NCBI GenBank assembly: GCA_038244055.1
Contig: JBBRTW010000166.1
Location: forward strand, 1 to 13,682
DNA: 13,682 nt
Direction of reading: 5' to 3'
Origin: DASPKW01 sp038244055
GTDB lineage: Bacteria; Planctomycetota; Phycisphaerae; Tepidisphaerales; Tepidisphaeraceae
The position numbers were made by a program, and so were the translations under genes. Position 1 is the stretch's first letter; each line of letters starts with the position of its first letter. Below the pieces are notes generated by a model. That model did no database searches, was not told the DNA's origin, and saw only the letters and a program-made list of their open reading frames with translations. Shown here one piece after another: positions 1 to 7,294 of this stretch.

Positions 1-1216
1 TAATCCACTCCGCAGTTCCTGTGCAATAACCTTCCAGCGAAAGCAGCGCGGTCTTCAGTGCGGCCGCCCATCCCCGGCCGGGATCGTAAAACTGAGCCCG
101 CGCCGCGATGGACGCCTCGCGCTTGGTCTCATAAAGTGCCGCATCTCCGTAAAGCCGCAGGATCGCATCGCCATAGCCCGGCACATCATCCGGCGCCACC
201 TCCACAACCGCATCCCGCACGCGCGCCAGCGCGGGACAAACCGATGAGGTAATGACCGGCCGCCCCGAGAGAATACCCTCCGCCACGACCTTGTTAAACC
301 CCTCTGAAAAATCCGTCGTGGTCGGCACGATGACCACATGTGAACGATTATACATCTGCGCCATCGTGTCGTGGTCGCAGTGCCCGTGACAGCGCACCCG
401 TTCACCCAGGCCCGCGGCATCGACGCTCCGTTGCACCTCCAGGAGCTCCGAGCCCGTTCCGCAGAGGTCAAATTCGATATCCGAGCGCCCCGCCGCGTCA
501 AAACGCCGCGCGATCTCCACCAGATCGAACACGCCCTTGTTGCGCTCGATCCGGCCGACGAAGAGAACGCGGAACGGCCGCGTGGCATGGCGCGATGGCT
601 CGATGTCAAAGAAAGCCGATTTGCGGTACTGCGGCACAAAAGTTTGCACGGGTCGGGCGTGAGAGCCCGTTAACTCCATCACCTGCTGGGTGACTTCCTC
701 GGAGACCGAAATGATCGAAGCGCATCCGCCGCCAAAAAACCTTCCATTGAGCGCCTGCACCAGCCGTTGAAAAGGCGTGGGATTCCAGTTGAATTTTTTC
801 CAGAGAACGCAGTGCAGCGTGGGAATCACTCGAATGCCGAAAAGGGTCATCAGGGCCAGAAAGAACCAGTGCGTGCCCGCGCAAACCACCGCGACGTTGG
901 CATTGGTCCGCAAGGCCGAAATCAACAGCCGAAATCCATACCAGAATTGACCGACGTGGTAGAGAAAGCCCGAATGATCCTCGAAAGGCACGGGCCGGTG
1001 CTCGATTCGGAAATTCCCATCGTGGAATTTCCCGGGCGTCTGGCAGGTGGCGATCACATAGGCCTCGGCTCCAAGCTCCTTGCAGACGTCGTAGAACTGG
1101 CCGGAGTAGGTCATCGCAACCTGGGTGGGATCGTCCTGGCCTTGCTTCCAGTACAGGTATGTACCGAGCACGTTTCCCGGCCCGGCGGCGTAGAGAATTC
1201 GCAACGACTTGTTCAT
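1..1216 (-). CDS. GT4-family glycosyltransferase (3' end cut by window edge)
   Basis: This reading frame starts at an ATG (1216-1214) and runs without a stop to the window edge, giving about 405 codons, so the C-terminus is missing. The start (MNKSLRILYAAGPGN) resembles the N-terminal Rossmann strand and glycine loop of GT-B enzymes. A second Rossmann strand (RPFRVLFVGRIERNKGV) lies near residue 220. Further on comes the retaining-GT signature EGFNKVVAE (E-x7-E) followed by SGRPVI, typical of GT4 enzymes that bind nucleotide sugar. It would act on the cytoplasmic membrane face, transferring a sugar to a lipid-linked glycan. It is the fourth gene of the minus-strand polysaccharide cluster, 91 nt after the FkbM gene. 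A weak GGCAGG lies just upstream of the start. The sugar donor cannot be deduced. Confidence 0.85.
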   Translation of the reverse strand, partial: MNKSLRILYAAGPGNVLGTYLYWKQGQDDPTQVAMTYSGQFYDVCKELGAEAYVIATCQTPGKFHDGNFRIEHRPVPFEDHSGFLYHVGQFWYGFRLLISALRTNANVAVVCAGTHWFFLALMTLFGIRVIPTLHCVLWKKFNWNPTPFQRLVQALNGRFFGGGCASIISVSEEVTQQVMELTGSHARPVQTFVPQYRKSAFFDIEPSRHATRPFRVLFVGRIERNKGVFDLVEIARRFDAAGRSDIEFDLCGTGSELLEVQRSVDAAGLGERVRCHGHCDHDTMAQMYNRSHVVIVPTTTDFSEGFNKVVAEGILSGRPVITSSVCPALARVRDAVVEVAPDDVPGYGDAILRLYGDAALYETKREASIAARAQFYDPGRGWAAALKTALLSLEGYCTGTAEWI

Positions 1217-1235
1217 AAAACCTGCCGAACAACAA

Positions 1236-1268
1236 CCCGGCTCCGCCGAAACGATCCCGGCTCCGCCG
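1236..1268. repeat. 13-bp direct repeat in the FkbM-GT gap
   Basis: CCCGGCTCCGCCG occurs at 1236-1248 and again at 1256-1268, a 20-bp period. It lies in the 91-nt gap between the methyltransferase stop and the glycosyltransferase start. On the transcript the copies read CGGCGGAGCCGGG and sit just before the glycosyltransferase start region. Each copy can form a small GC-rich hairpin. No function is known to me. Confidence 0.6.
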
Positions 1269-1307
1269 GCACCACACGAACCCCTTGTTTCACACACTCC
1301 ACCCCGG

Positions 1308-2234
1308 TCACATCAACCCCGCCAGTCGCTGCTCCTGCACGCTTCCCGGCACCAGCCAGGCGACGTTGTCATCCACGTCGATTCTTGGCTCTGCCAGGGG
1401 CGTCAGCGACAACCGCTTGCCCAGGCCAAGGGCCCGCGAACGGTGATCCAGCAAATATCCCTTGTACCCCTCGCCGTGGAGCAGATCGAACAACTCCGCG
1501 CTCGATGCCCCCGCGCGGCGAAGGTGATGCTCCGACACCTCCGTGACGATCGCCGGCCTCAGCCGCCTGATCGTCCCCAGCAAGCCGCGAATCGCGCGGC
1601 ATTCGAACCCTTCGACATCCATCTTCAGCGCGACCTGACCGGTCACCTCCGCGCCGATCAGATCATCGCCGCGGCGGACATCGACCGTATGCCGCCTGGA
1701 AACCAGGTCGATGTGCTCCGGCTCCACTTCCGCCAGCGTGCCCATGCCCAAATGGTCCGTGATGACGCTCAGCGTGAACTGGCCGGTCTCATCCGACAGG
1801 CCCGCGCGGTGCAGCGTCAAATTGCGGATTCCATTGTCATCGAGCATCTCCTGGATGCGCGATGCAGCCTCGGGATTGGGCTCGAACGTAATGACCCGCC
1901 CTGCCTCACCAACAAGGCGAGCACCCAGCAACGAAATCATACCGATGTTACCGCCGACATCGATCAGCGTTTCTCCATATGTGAGTACATGCCGAAGAAA
2001 AAGCTGCGTCTGCAGGTCGTAGTAGCGGCCTAGAAAATAGGTCTGCCGTTCGGACCATTTCGATAGGCCCAGCCGCATTTTGAAGCCGTGATACTTCCCG
2101 CGGATCACCCGTTCGGGCGCGCCCGACCATCGACTGTTGTCGTACACGCCCGCAAGGGACAGCAGTTTGCCCCACCCCGGCAGTTCAAGCCGGGAATATG
2201 GCATGGTCATCATGGCCCATCGGGGATATCCCAT
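1308..2234 (-). CDS. FkbM-family SAM-dependent methyltransferase
   Basis: A 308-residue protein of the FkbM methyltransferase family, which O-methylates sugars or other small substrates using S-adenosylmethionine. Visible motifs are the SAM-binding glycine loop DVGGNIG (about residues 92-98), the acidic EPNP that follows strand 2 (about 118-121), and the family hallmark KMDVEGFE (about 204-211) followed by TEVSEHHL. An N-terminal region of about 85 residues precedes the fold. The frame stays open to a TTG at 2279, which would overlap the upstream ligase stop (2257). I prefer the ATG at 2234 because the TTG abuts an 11-bp hairpin and has no Shine-Dalgarno. The ATG at 2207 is another option. 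Its place between a ligase and a glycosyltransferase suggests methylation of a glycan, perhaps as chain capping; that role is inferred. Confidence 0.88.
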   Translation of the reverse strand: MGYPRWAMMTMPYSRLELPGWGKLLSLAGVYDNSRWSGAPERVIRGKYHGFKMRLGLSKWSERQTYFLGRYYDLQTQLFLRHVLTYGETLIDVGGNIGMISLLGARLVGEAGRVITFEPNPEAASRIQEMLDDNGIRNLTLHRAGLSDETGQFTLSVITDHLGMGTLAEVEPEHIDLVSRRHTVDVRRGDDLIGAEVTGQVALKMDVEGFECRAIRGLLGTIRRLRPAIVTEVSEHHLRRAGASSAELFDLLHGEGYKGYLLDHRSRALGLGKRLSLTPLAEPRIDVDDNVAWLVPGSVQEQRLAGLM

Positions 2235-2256
2235 GTCTGTTTTTCGGTTAAAATCC

Positions 2257-3648
2257 TCACGCAAATTTGCGCTGCCCAACGATTACCGGGAATCCCGAGG
2301 TGCGACGGCCGGTAATCGTCTGAATTGCAGGGGCGGAAACAATGCTTGCTAATCCTCCTAACCCTAGTATGAATAATGGGTTAGGCATGCAATTCATCGT
2401 ATTGTCGATGGCGTGACTGACCAATAAGACGGCGAAGGAGGCCGTGCCTGCCACCATCGGATCGCTCCAGACCACCGGCTTCAATTTCTTCAGCAGCGCC
2501 AACGTCGGCACCGTCAACGCGCCGTAAAACGCGCACAGGCCCACAATCCCGGTCGATCCGATGGCGATTACCCACAAGCCATCGGGGATCGATTCGATCG
2601 TTCCATTGATGGGATTGGTAACCAGGTTGCGCCCATTGGGCCCCCAGCCGAACACCGGCTTCTGCATGGCTTTCTCCAGAAGCAGGTTCTCGTTGTCGAA
2701 CCGGCATTTGAGAGAAAGCGATCGATCCTCCCCGAAGGCATCGGAAATGAGCGTCACCAGATTCGCACCATCCCAACCACCCACCGAGCGCGCCGCCATA
2801 TAGGCGAAGGGCCCGATGCAGAGCAGGAGAATGGCCAGATGATTTTTCATCATCCTGGCGGCAAACAGGGCGGCCACGCCGATCGCCGCCAGCACCAGCG
2901 CGCCGGTGGACTTCACCGCCAGCGTCGTTCCCAGCACCGCCAGCACGCTGACCCAGACCGGCATCTTGAACAGCGTCTTCAAACTCCCCGTCCACCACAG
3001 CCAGAACCCCACCAGCGTCGATGCGGCCATCATGTTTCCCACCGCGATGCCATGCTGCATGAACACCATCGGCCGGTAACCGCCCATTCGGATGACCTGC
3101 GTGAATTCGTGCTGGTAGTAGCCGTAGACCATGAAGTGCAACTGCGGGCTGAGGATGCATTCGAACAGGCAGAAGGGGATGTAGATGACTCCCGCGATCA
3201 GCGTCCAGACCGCCAACCCGCGCATCCCCAGATGATCGCCGTAGTAAATGCGCCCGAGGATGTAGGGAATGCCCCACTTGACGATCTCGACCGCGGACGC
3301 GGAACAGCCATCGTATGCCGTCAAGCCCGCGGCGACGTTGGACATCGTCGCTGAGAAGGGCACGAAGCACCATACCGCCATCGGGAGATCGATCAGCGAG
3401 GGTTTGAACGACCACAACCGCTTGGAATCGAAGATGAGGACCCCCAGCAGCGCACCGATCGAGGTTGTGGAGTGCTTGTCCCACTTCAAGAACGGCATCG
3501 GCATCGCCAGCATCGGCAGGAAGAGCCATCCGATCACGAATCCCACGATCAGGGCGCGCCGCGGCGGCATGAACGCGAACAGCGCCGCCGCCAGCGCCGG
3601 CCAGATCCACAAGGCCATCACCGCGAAAAAATTCGGGATTCCCATCAT
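2257..3648 (-). CDS. O-antigen ligase / Wzy-like polymerase membrane protein
   Basis: A 463-residue polytopic membrane protein with roughly 10-12 hydrophobic segments, starting at the tandem ATG ATG at 3648-3643. Late in the protein KPVFGWGPNGRN (about residues 333-344) is followed by an extended loop and then paired helices. This matches the FGxGxxxx region and long periplasmic loop of the O-antigen ligase/polymerase family (WaaL/Wzy type). Such proteins join undecaprenyl-linked glycans, either to one another or to a lipid or protein acceptor, on the outer face of the inner membrane. The sequence alone does not separate ligase from polymerase. It starts 45 nt after the flippase stop, and its own stop lies just before the methyltransferase start, which supports an operon. 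Confidence 0.8.
   Translation of the reverse strand: MMGIPNFFAVMALWIWPALAAALFAFMPPRRALIVGFVIGWLFLPMLAMPMPFLKWDKHSTTSIGALLGVLIFDSKRLWSFKPSLIDLPMAVWCFVPFSATMSNVAAGLTAYDGCSASAVEIVKWGIPYILGRIYYGDHLGMRGLAVWTLIAGVIYIPFCLFECILSPQLHFMVYGYYQHEFTQVIRMGGYRPMVFMQHGIAVGNMMAASTLVGFWLWWTGSLKTLFKMPVWVSVLAVLGTTLAVKSTGALVLAAIGVAALFAARMMKNHLAILLLCIGPFAYMAARSVGGWDGANLVTLISDAFGEDRSLSLKCRFDNENLLLEKAMQKPVFGWGPNGRNLVTNPINGTIESIPDGLWVIAIGSTGIVGLCAFYGALTVPTLALLKKLKPVVWSDPMVAGTASFAVLLVSHAIDNTMNCMPNPLFILGLGGLASIVSAPAIQTITGRRTSGFPVIVGQRKFA
2279..2319 (-). other. 11-bp perfect inverted repeat at the ligase/FkbM junction
   Basis: ACGATTACCGG (2279-2289) and CCGGTAATCGT (2309-2319) are exact reverse complements separated by 19 nt. 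In the minus-strand mRNA this forms a hairpin inside the last codons of the ligase gene, ending about 20 nt before its stop and about 45 nt before the chosen FkbM ATG. It has no U-tract, so it is not a canonical terminator. It could affect coupling, mRNA processing or relative expression, or be a chance coding symmetry. Confidence 0.5.
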
Positions 3649-3693
3649 GGCTTACAGCACCTCGAAGCACCCATCGATCGGCCGGCTCCCGGG

Positions 3694-5310
3694 TTATCGA
3701 ATACCCCTTAACAGTCGCCGGCCTGCCCAGGCGGAGGTCAGCACGCACAGCGCGATCGCGACGACGGCCTCGTGCAGAAACTCGTGACCGGGATGATATC
3801 GGTCGATGACGCCCGGCAGCAGCATTCCCGCCACGCTCAGTCCCAGCAGCAGCGCGGAATAGAGCAAATCCTGCCGGTAGATCGACATCCCTTCGCGCGC
3901 CATTTCGATCTGGATCATCAGGTGCCCGACCATTTTCCCCAGCGCCAGTCCCAGCATGAATCCCGTCAATCCCATGGTGTGATGGAGGAAATGCGTTTCG
4001 ATGTGCATGCCCAGCAGGCTGGCCCCCACCGTCACGGTCAGGTTGACCGCGTTGCTCACCGCCAGCGGCCTGGTCTTGCCCAGGGCCAGCAGCGCCCGGT
4101 CGGCCGTCGTTTGCAGCAGAACGAACCATCCGCCGATCGAGGCCAGTTGCGTCAGCCACCCCGCCTGGTGGTATTCGCGCCGATAGAACACCGTGATGAA
4201 AATCGGCGCCCCCAGCACCACGCCCACCGTCGCCGCGACCGATGCGGTCATGATCAGCCCGCGAGCCCGGTTGAAGACGCGCGGCAGGTCCGCCGGGCGG
4301 GCTTCGGCCGTGCGCGACAGGGTCGGGAACAGGGTCACCGACGCCAGCCGTCCGATGATTTCGCGCGGCAGCAGCACCAGCCCGAAGGCGATCCCGTACA
4401 ACCCCAGCCATTTCACATCGGCGATTTTTCCGAGCATCGGCCGATCGATCTGGTTGGCGGCGTAGGTGATCAGCGTGCTGACCAGGATCCACTTTCCGAA
4501 CTTCATTAACTCGCGCCGAACCCCGAGGTCCCAGCAGAATCGATTGCGATACCCTTTGATCATCGTGTGGCTGACGATCAGATAAAAAACGTTGGCCGCG
4601 ATTCCGCCCAGCACCAGCGCCCAGGGCGTGCGCCACTTCCAGGCGATCGCCAGCATGACGATGACCGAGACGACCTGATACGCCAGGTTGACGATCGTCA
4701 GGCGGCCCATCTGCAAGTGGCGGTTGAGCGTGAACGTCGCCGTCGAGTTGAACCCGGTCAGCACCGGCGCGAGCCCCGCCACCGGCAGCATCCACAGCAG
4801 ATATTTCGCATAGGCGGCGTTGGAACTATTGGGATCGTTGTAAAACCAGTAAACCGGCCAGGCCATCGCGCACGCGCCCAGCCACAGGAAGATTCCCCGC
4901 ACCGCATGCACCGTGAAGGCCGTGTTGAGGAAGACCGGCTCATCGCCCCGCTTGTTCTGGATGATCGCCTGTTCCACCCCCACATCCGACATCGCCGCCA
5001 GGCCCGTGATGAACACGCTCACCAGGCTCACGATTCCGAAATAGGCCGGCTCCAGCAGGTACGCCAGCACGGGATTGGAGACGAATCGAATCAACTGCCC
5101 CGCCGCGAACGCGGTCAGCGTCCAGAGTGAACTTCGAACCGCCCGCTGCTTGAGCGACTGATTCGATTCCACCGCCGTCTGAATCACGGCGCTGTCGGCC
5201 GGCTGATAATCCAGCACCGCCGGGATCTGCGCATCCAGCAATTCCACGGGCTGGCTCGCATCCGTGTCCGTCACCACCAGTTTCACATGTTGAGCTTCTG
5301 CACCGTTCAA
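3694..5310 (-). CDS. Wzx-type polysaccharide flippase (PST/MOP superfamily)
   Basis: A 538-residue membrane protein with about 12-14 hydrophobic segments. The first begins near residue 60 and is preceded by the amphipathic RAVRSSLWTLTAFAAG typical of flippase TM1. The segment from QIDRPMLGKI to VTLFPTLSRT (about residues 285-335) is characteristic of Polysacc_synt-type flippases. These move undecaprenyl-linked glycan units across the inner membrane. The open frame begins at TTG (5310), with a GGGTGAAG just upstream; a GTG at 5286 is the next candidate. With either start the protein has a hydrophilic N-terminal tail of about 50 residues, longer than usual for the family. It is the first gene of the four-gene polysaccharide operon, with the ligase 45 nt downstream. 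Confidence 0.87.
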   Translation of the reverse strand: MNGAEAQHVKLVVTDTDASQPVELLDAQIPAVLDYQPADSAVIQTAVESNQSLKQRAVRSSLWTLTAFAAGQLIRFVSNPVLAYLLEPAYFGIVSLVSVFITGLAAMSDVGVEQAIIQNKRGDEPVFLNTAFTVHAVRGIFLWLGACAMAWPVYWFYNDPNSSNAAYAKYLLWMLPVAGLAPVLTGFNSTATFTLNRHLQMGRLTIVNLAYQVVSVIVMLAIAWKWRTPWALVLGGIAANVFYLIVSHTMIKGYRNRFCWDLGVRRELMKFGKWILVSTLITYAANQIDRPMLGKIADVKWLGLYGIAFGLVLLPREIIGRLASVTLFPTLSRTAEARPADLPRVFNRARGLIMTASVAATVGVVLGAPIFITVFYRREYHQAGWLTQLASIGGWFVLLQTTADRALLALGKTRPLAVSNAVNLTVTVGASLLGMHIETHFLHHTMGLTGFMLGLALGKMVGHLMIQIEMAREGMSIYRQDLLYSALLLGLSVAGMLLPGVIDRYHPGHEFLHEAVVAIALCVLTSAWAGRRLLRGIR

Positions 5311-5385
5311 ACTTCACCCACTCGAAAAACAACCAACCCATCTTTCCACATCGAACGCCGTCCGGCCAGTTTTTGAATATATCCG

Positions 5386-5420
5386 CGCCGCCCGATGTCT
5401 CGAACATCGGCCCGCCGGCG
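5386..5420 (-). other. Two-part hairpin in the polysaccharide operon leader
   Basis: CCGATGT (5392-5398) pairs with ACATCGG (5404-5410) around a 5-nt loop. An outer stem CGCCG (5386-5390) pairs with CGGCG (5416-5420) across an asymmetric internal loop. It lies about 75-110 nt upstream of the flippase start and would be in the 5' leader if transcription begins at the TATAAT box near 5607. There is no U-run, so it is not a simple terminator. A regulatory role is speculative. Confidence 0.35.
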
Positions 5421-5606
5421 TCACCCGACCAATCCGCCCCCTTCGTTTCCAGTTTCCACTTCGCGCCGCGGGTCGAAAAACGCGAATCGTCCTTACATAA
5501 AATCAACCTCACCCATCCGACCGCGGCGCATGCGGGTTGGCAATCTCCGCCTATACACCCGCCGTCGCGGGATAATCGTCCCACTCAAGGCAGCGCCGAC
5601 ATGCGT

Positions 5607-5612
5607 ATTATA
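5607..5612 (-). promoter_or_regulatory. Candidate -10 box (TATAAT), polysaccharide operon
   Basis: The minus strand reads GGGTATAATACGC here, a perfect sigma70-type -10 hexamer about 295 nt before the flippase start. No recognisable -35 hexamer lies 16-18 nt upstream (GCGGCG at the expected place) and there is no TGn extension, so support is limited to the -10. Confidence 0.3.
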
Positions 5613-5762
5613 CCCTGTTTTTTCATCCCCGCCGCCTGCCTCTTCTGCCCGATTTCTGCGGTCTTTTCCGCCTGAAATGATCCTGCCGGCGCGGCCGGTC
5701 CGCTAACTCATGGCGGCGCATCAGTTGCGGAAGAATGTTAATTTGGGGAAATATCGCTGATT

Positions 5763-5799
5763 GTGCAGGTTATCCGACCTGCACTCATTGCCCGCAATG
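5763..5799 (-). terminator. Pair of adjacent hairpins after the acetyltransferase
   Basis: Two perfect inverted repeats sit back to back: GTGCAGGT (5763-5770) with ACCTGCAC (5777-5784), and CATTGC (5786-5791) with GCAATG (5794-5799). They begin 10 nt beyond the acetyltransferase stop on the minus strand. Position suggests transcription termination or 3'-end stabilisation, but there is no clear T-run on either side, so a canonical intrinsic terminator is not shown. Confidence 0.35.
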
Positions 5800-5809
5800 G
5801 CAGAGCCTG

Positions 5810-6301
5810 CTACCCCACCATCAACTGCATATATATCACATCCAGCCAACGCCCGAACTTGTGCCCCACCTCCCTAAGCAGCGCCACCTCGCTGAACCCC
5901 ATCGCCCGGTGCAATGCCACGCTGGCGGCCTGCTCGGCATCGATCCCCGCGATGATCGTGTGATGCCCGGCCTGGCCCGCCAATTCGATCAGCCGCGCCA
6001 GGAGCGTCCGCCCGATCCCCTTGCGCAGGTTCGCCGCATCCACGTACACCGAATTCTCCACCGTCCGCGAATAGGCCTGCCGCTTGTGAAATCTCGAAAG
6101 CGAGCCCCATCCCACGACCGCGCCGTCCGCCTCCTGGGCCACGATCACCGGATGCGTCAATCCATGCCCCGCGAACCATTCCCGCCGGGCCTCCATCGTC
6201 TCGGCCTCGGTCTGATAGGTGCAGGTGGAATGAAAGACGTAATAATTGTAGATGTCGTTAATCGCCGGAAGGTCGGCGGCGGTCGCGGGTCGAATGAGCA
6301 T
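5810..6301 (-). CDS. GNAT N-acetyltransferase, phosphinothricin/YncA type
   Basis: A 163-residue single-domain GNAT enzyme, normal length for the family, starting at ATG 6301 with GAGG about 10 nt upstream. The N-terminus (MLIRPATAADLPAINDIYN) begins the fold. SVYVDAANLRKGIG (about residues 84-97) is the acetyl-CoA pyrophosphate loop; the usual arginine at the first loop position is a leucine (L92). The C-terminal FGRWLDVIYMQL (149-160) is the hallmark of the phosphinothricin acetyltransferase / YncA (MnaT) group. Such proteins acetylate the amino group of methionine analogues such as phosphinothricin or methionine sulfoximine, and other amino acids. The true substrate is unknown. It lies 47 nt downstream of the zinc-ribbon membrane gene on the same strand and is probably cotranscribed with it. 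Confidence 0.9.
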   Translation of the reverse strand: MLIRPATAADLPAINDIYNYYVFHSTCTYQTEAETMEARREWFAGHGLTHPVIVAQEADGAVVGWGSLSRFHKRQAYSRTVENSVYVDAANLRKGIGRTLLARLIELAGQAGHHTIIAGIDAEQAASVALHRAMGFSEVALLREVGHKFGRWLDVIYMQLMVG

Positions 6302-6348
6302 GGATAAGGCCTCGTGTCGCTGTGGACATTCACCGCGTTATGCGGCTG

Positions 6349-7161
6349 TCAATCCTTCTTCTTATACCGCCAGATGTGAATGAGCTTGCGGATTTGCTCG
6401 GCCCGATCCGATGTGCACGCGAATTCATGATCCACCGCGTAGAGCGGATCGCTGTTGGGATCTCTTATCCCCATCTGGATCTTGAGCCGGTAAGTATCGG
6501 GGCTGGAGGGTTCGAGGATCACATCGTAGGGAGCTTTCCAGCGCGTGCCGCGCTTCTGAATCTTACTCCGATCATCGCCGGGCAGGATTGTTCCCGCGCC
6601 GATCTTCCGTGCCGTCGCCACCAGCGCCAATGCGCCCATCGCCCCAATCCCCACTGCCCCGAGAATGCTGATCGCGCTCTGGCTCACCATCCCAACCCCA
6701 AATGCGATCAGCGACACGCCCAGCGCGAACATCAGCGTCAACCCCATTACCCCCGCAGGCGGCCGGCCATCATCGTGAAAATACCCGGCCGGCCCCATTT
6801 GCAATCTGGTGACCGCAGCCGGCTTTCGATTGATCGCCAGCGCCACCGCCAGCACGCCGCATACCAGGAATCCGCCCGCCGCGATCCAGCGCGCCGTCTC
6901 AACGAACGGATAGGCCGCCCCATCCTTGGCCATTGATGCGACGCCCAGAATCGCCGTCAACGCCGAGCCGATGATCCCCCAAAACTCCAGAAACCGCCGC
7001 TGTCCCCGGTCCGGACACGACCCGATCAGCGAGATCACCGTCAGATCGTACAAACGCCCGCACTCCGGACACCGGCCCGAATCCGGCAATCCCACCAGCG
7101 GATACTCGCATTCCAGGCATGTCTCGCGCAGCTTCGAATTTTCAGGGGTCGGCCCGTTCAT
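6349..7161 (-). CDS. Membrane protein with N-terminal Cys4 zinc ribbon, function unknown
   Basis: A 270-residue protein (from the ATG at 7161) with three parts. First is a short Cys4 ribbon: C15-x2-C18, then YPLVGL, then C31-x2-C34 within GRCPECG. Then come four hydrophobic segments between about residues 55 and 180. Last is a soluble C-terminal domain of about 80 residues ending WRYKKKD. The ribbon probably binds zinc in the cytoplasm. This architecture is common among uncharacterised planctomycete proteins; no function can be assigned. Frames stay open to ATGs at 7191 and 7254; the 7254 start has AAGGAG only 1 nt away, too close for a usual ribosome site, and the extra residues are not conserved-looking. 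It is divergent from the secreted protein gene and precedes the acetyltransferase. Confidence 0.75.
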   Translation of the reverse strand: MNGPTPENSKLRETCLECEYPLVGLPDSGRCPECGRLYDLTVISLIGSCPDRGQRRFLEFWGIIGSALTAILGVASMAKDGAAYPFVETARWIAAGGFLVCGVLAVALAINRKPAAVTRLQMGPAGYFHDDGRPPAGVMGLTLMFALGVSLIAFGVGMVSQSAISILGAVGIGAMGALALVATARKIGAGTILPGDDRSKIQKRGTRWKAPYDVILEPSSPDTYRLKIQMGIRDPNSDPLYAVDHEFACTSDRAEQIRKLIHIWRYKKKD

Positions 7162-7294
7162 CGAAGAAAAGAATACCGCCGCCCGCAGCATATCGCTATG
7201 ATAAATGGGCGGTGCCCCGATCAGGGCATTGTGGATCGATGATCCAACCGGCATGCTCCTTCACTTCTGACCGACTCTCACAACGAGGTGCGCG

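Larger units (their letters stand above)
5311..5809 (-). other. Non-coding gap upstream of the polysaccharide operon
   Basis: I see no convincing gene in this 499-bp stretch. It separates the acetyltransferase stop from the flippase start, both minus strand. It contains a TATAAT box on the minus strand, a two-part hairpin that would lie in the operon leader, and two adjacent hairpins just after the acetyltransferase. The layout suggests termination of the upstream unit and a fresh promoter with a leader of nearly 300 nt before the flippase. A 24-codon hydrophobic ORF on the plus strand (5601-5675) has no ribosome binding site and is not called. Confidence 0.6.

Noticed and set aside
606..1277. 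Minus-strand frames 606-1277 and 55-639
   Set aside because: Both are out of frame with the glycosyltransferase, whose own frame is continuous and carries family motifs.
2381..4795. 804-codon minus-strand open frame spanning the ligase and flippase genes
   Set aside because: It is an off-frame shadow rich in Arg, Ala and Gly with no membrane segments, while the two overlapping frames encode recognisable membrane proteins.
5601..5675. 24-codon hydrophobic plus-strand ORF
   Set aside because: No ribosome binding site, and it overlaps the TATAAT box on the opposite strand; too short to support.
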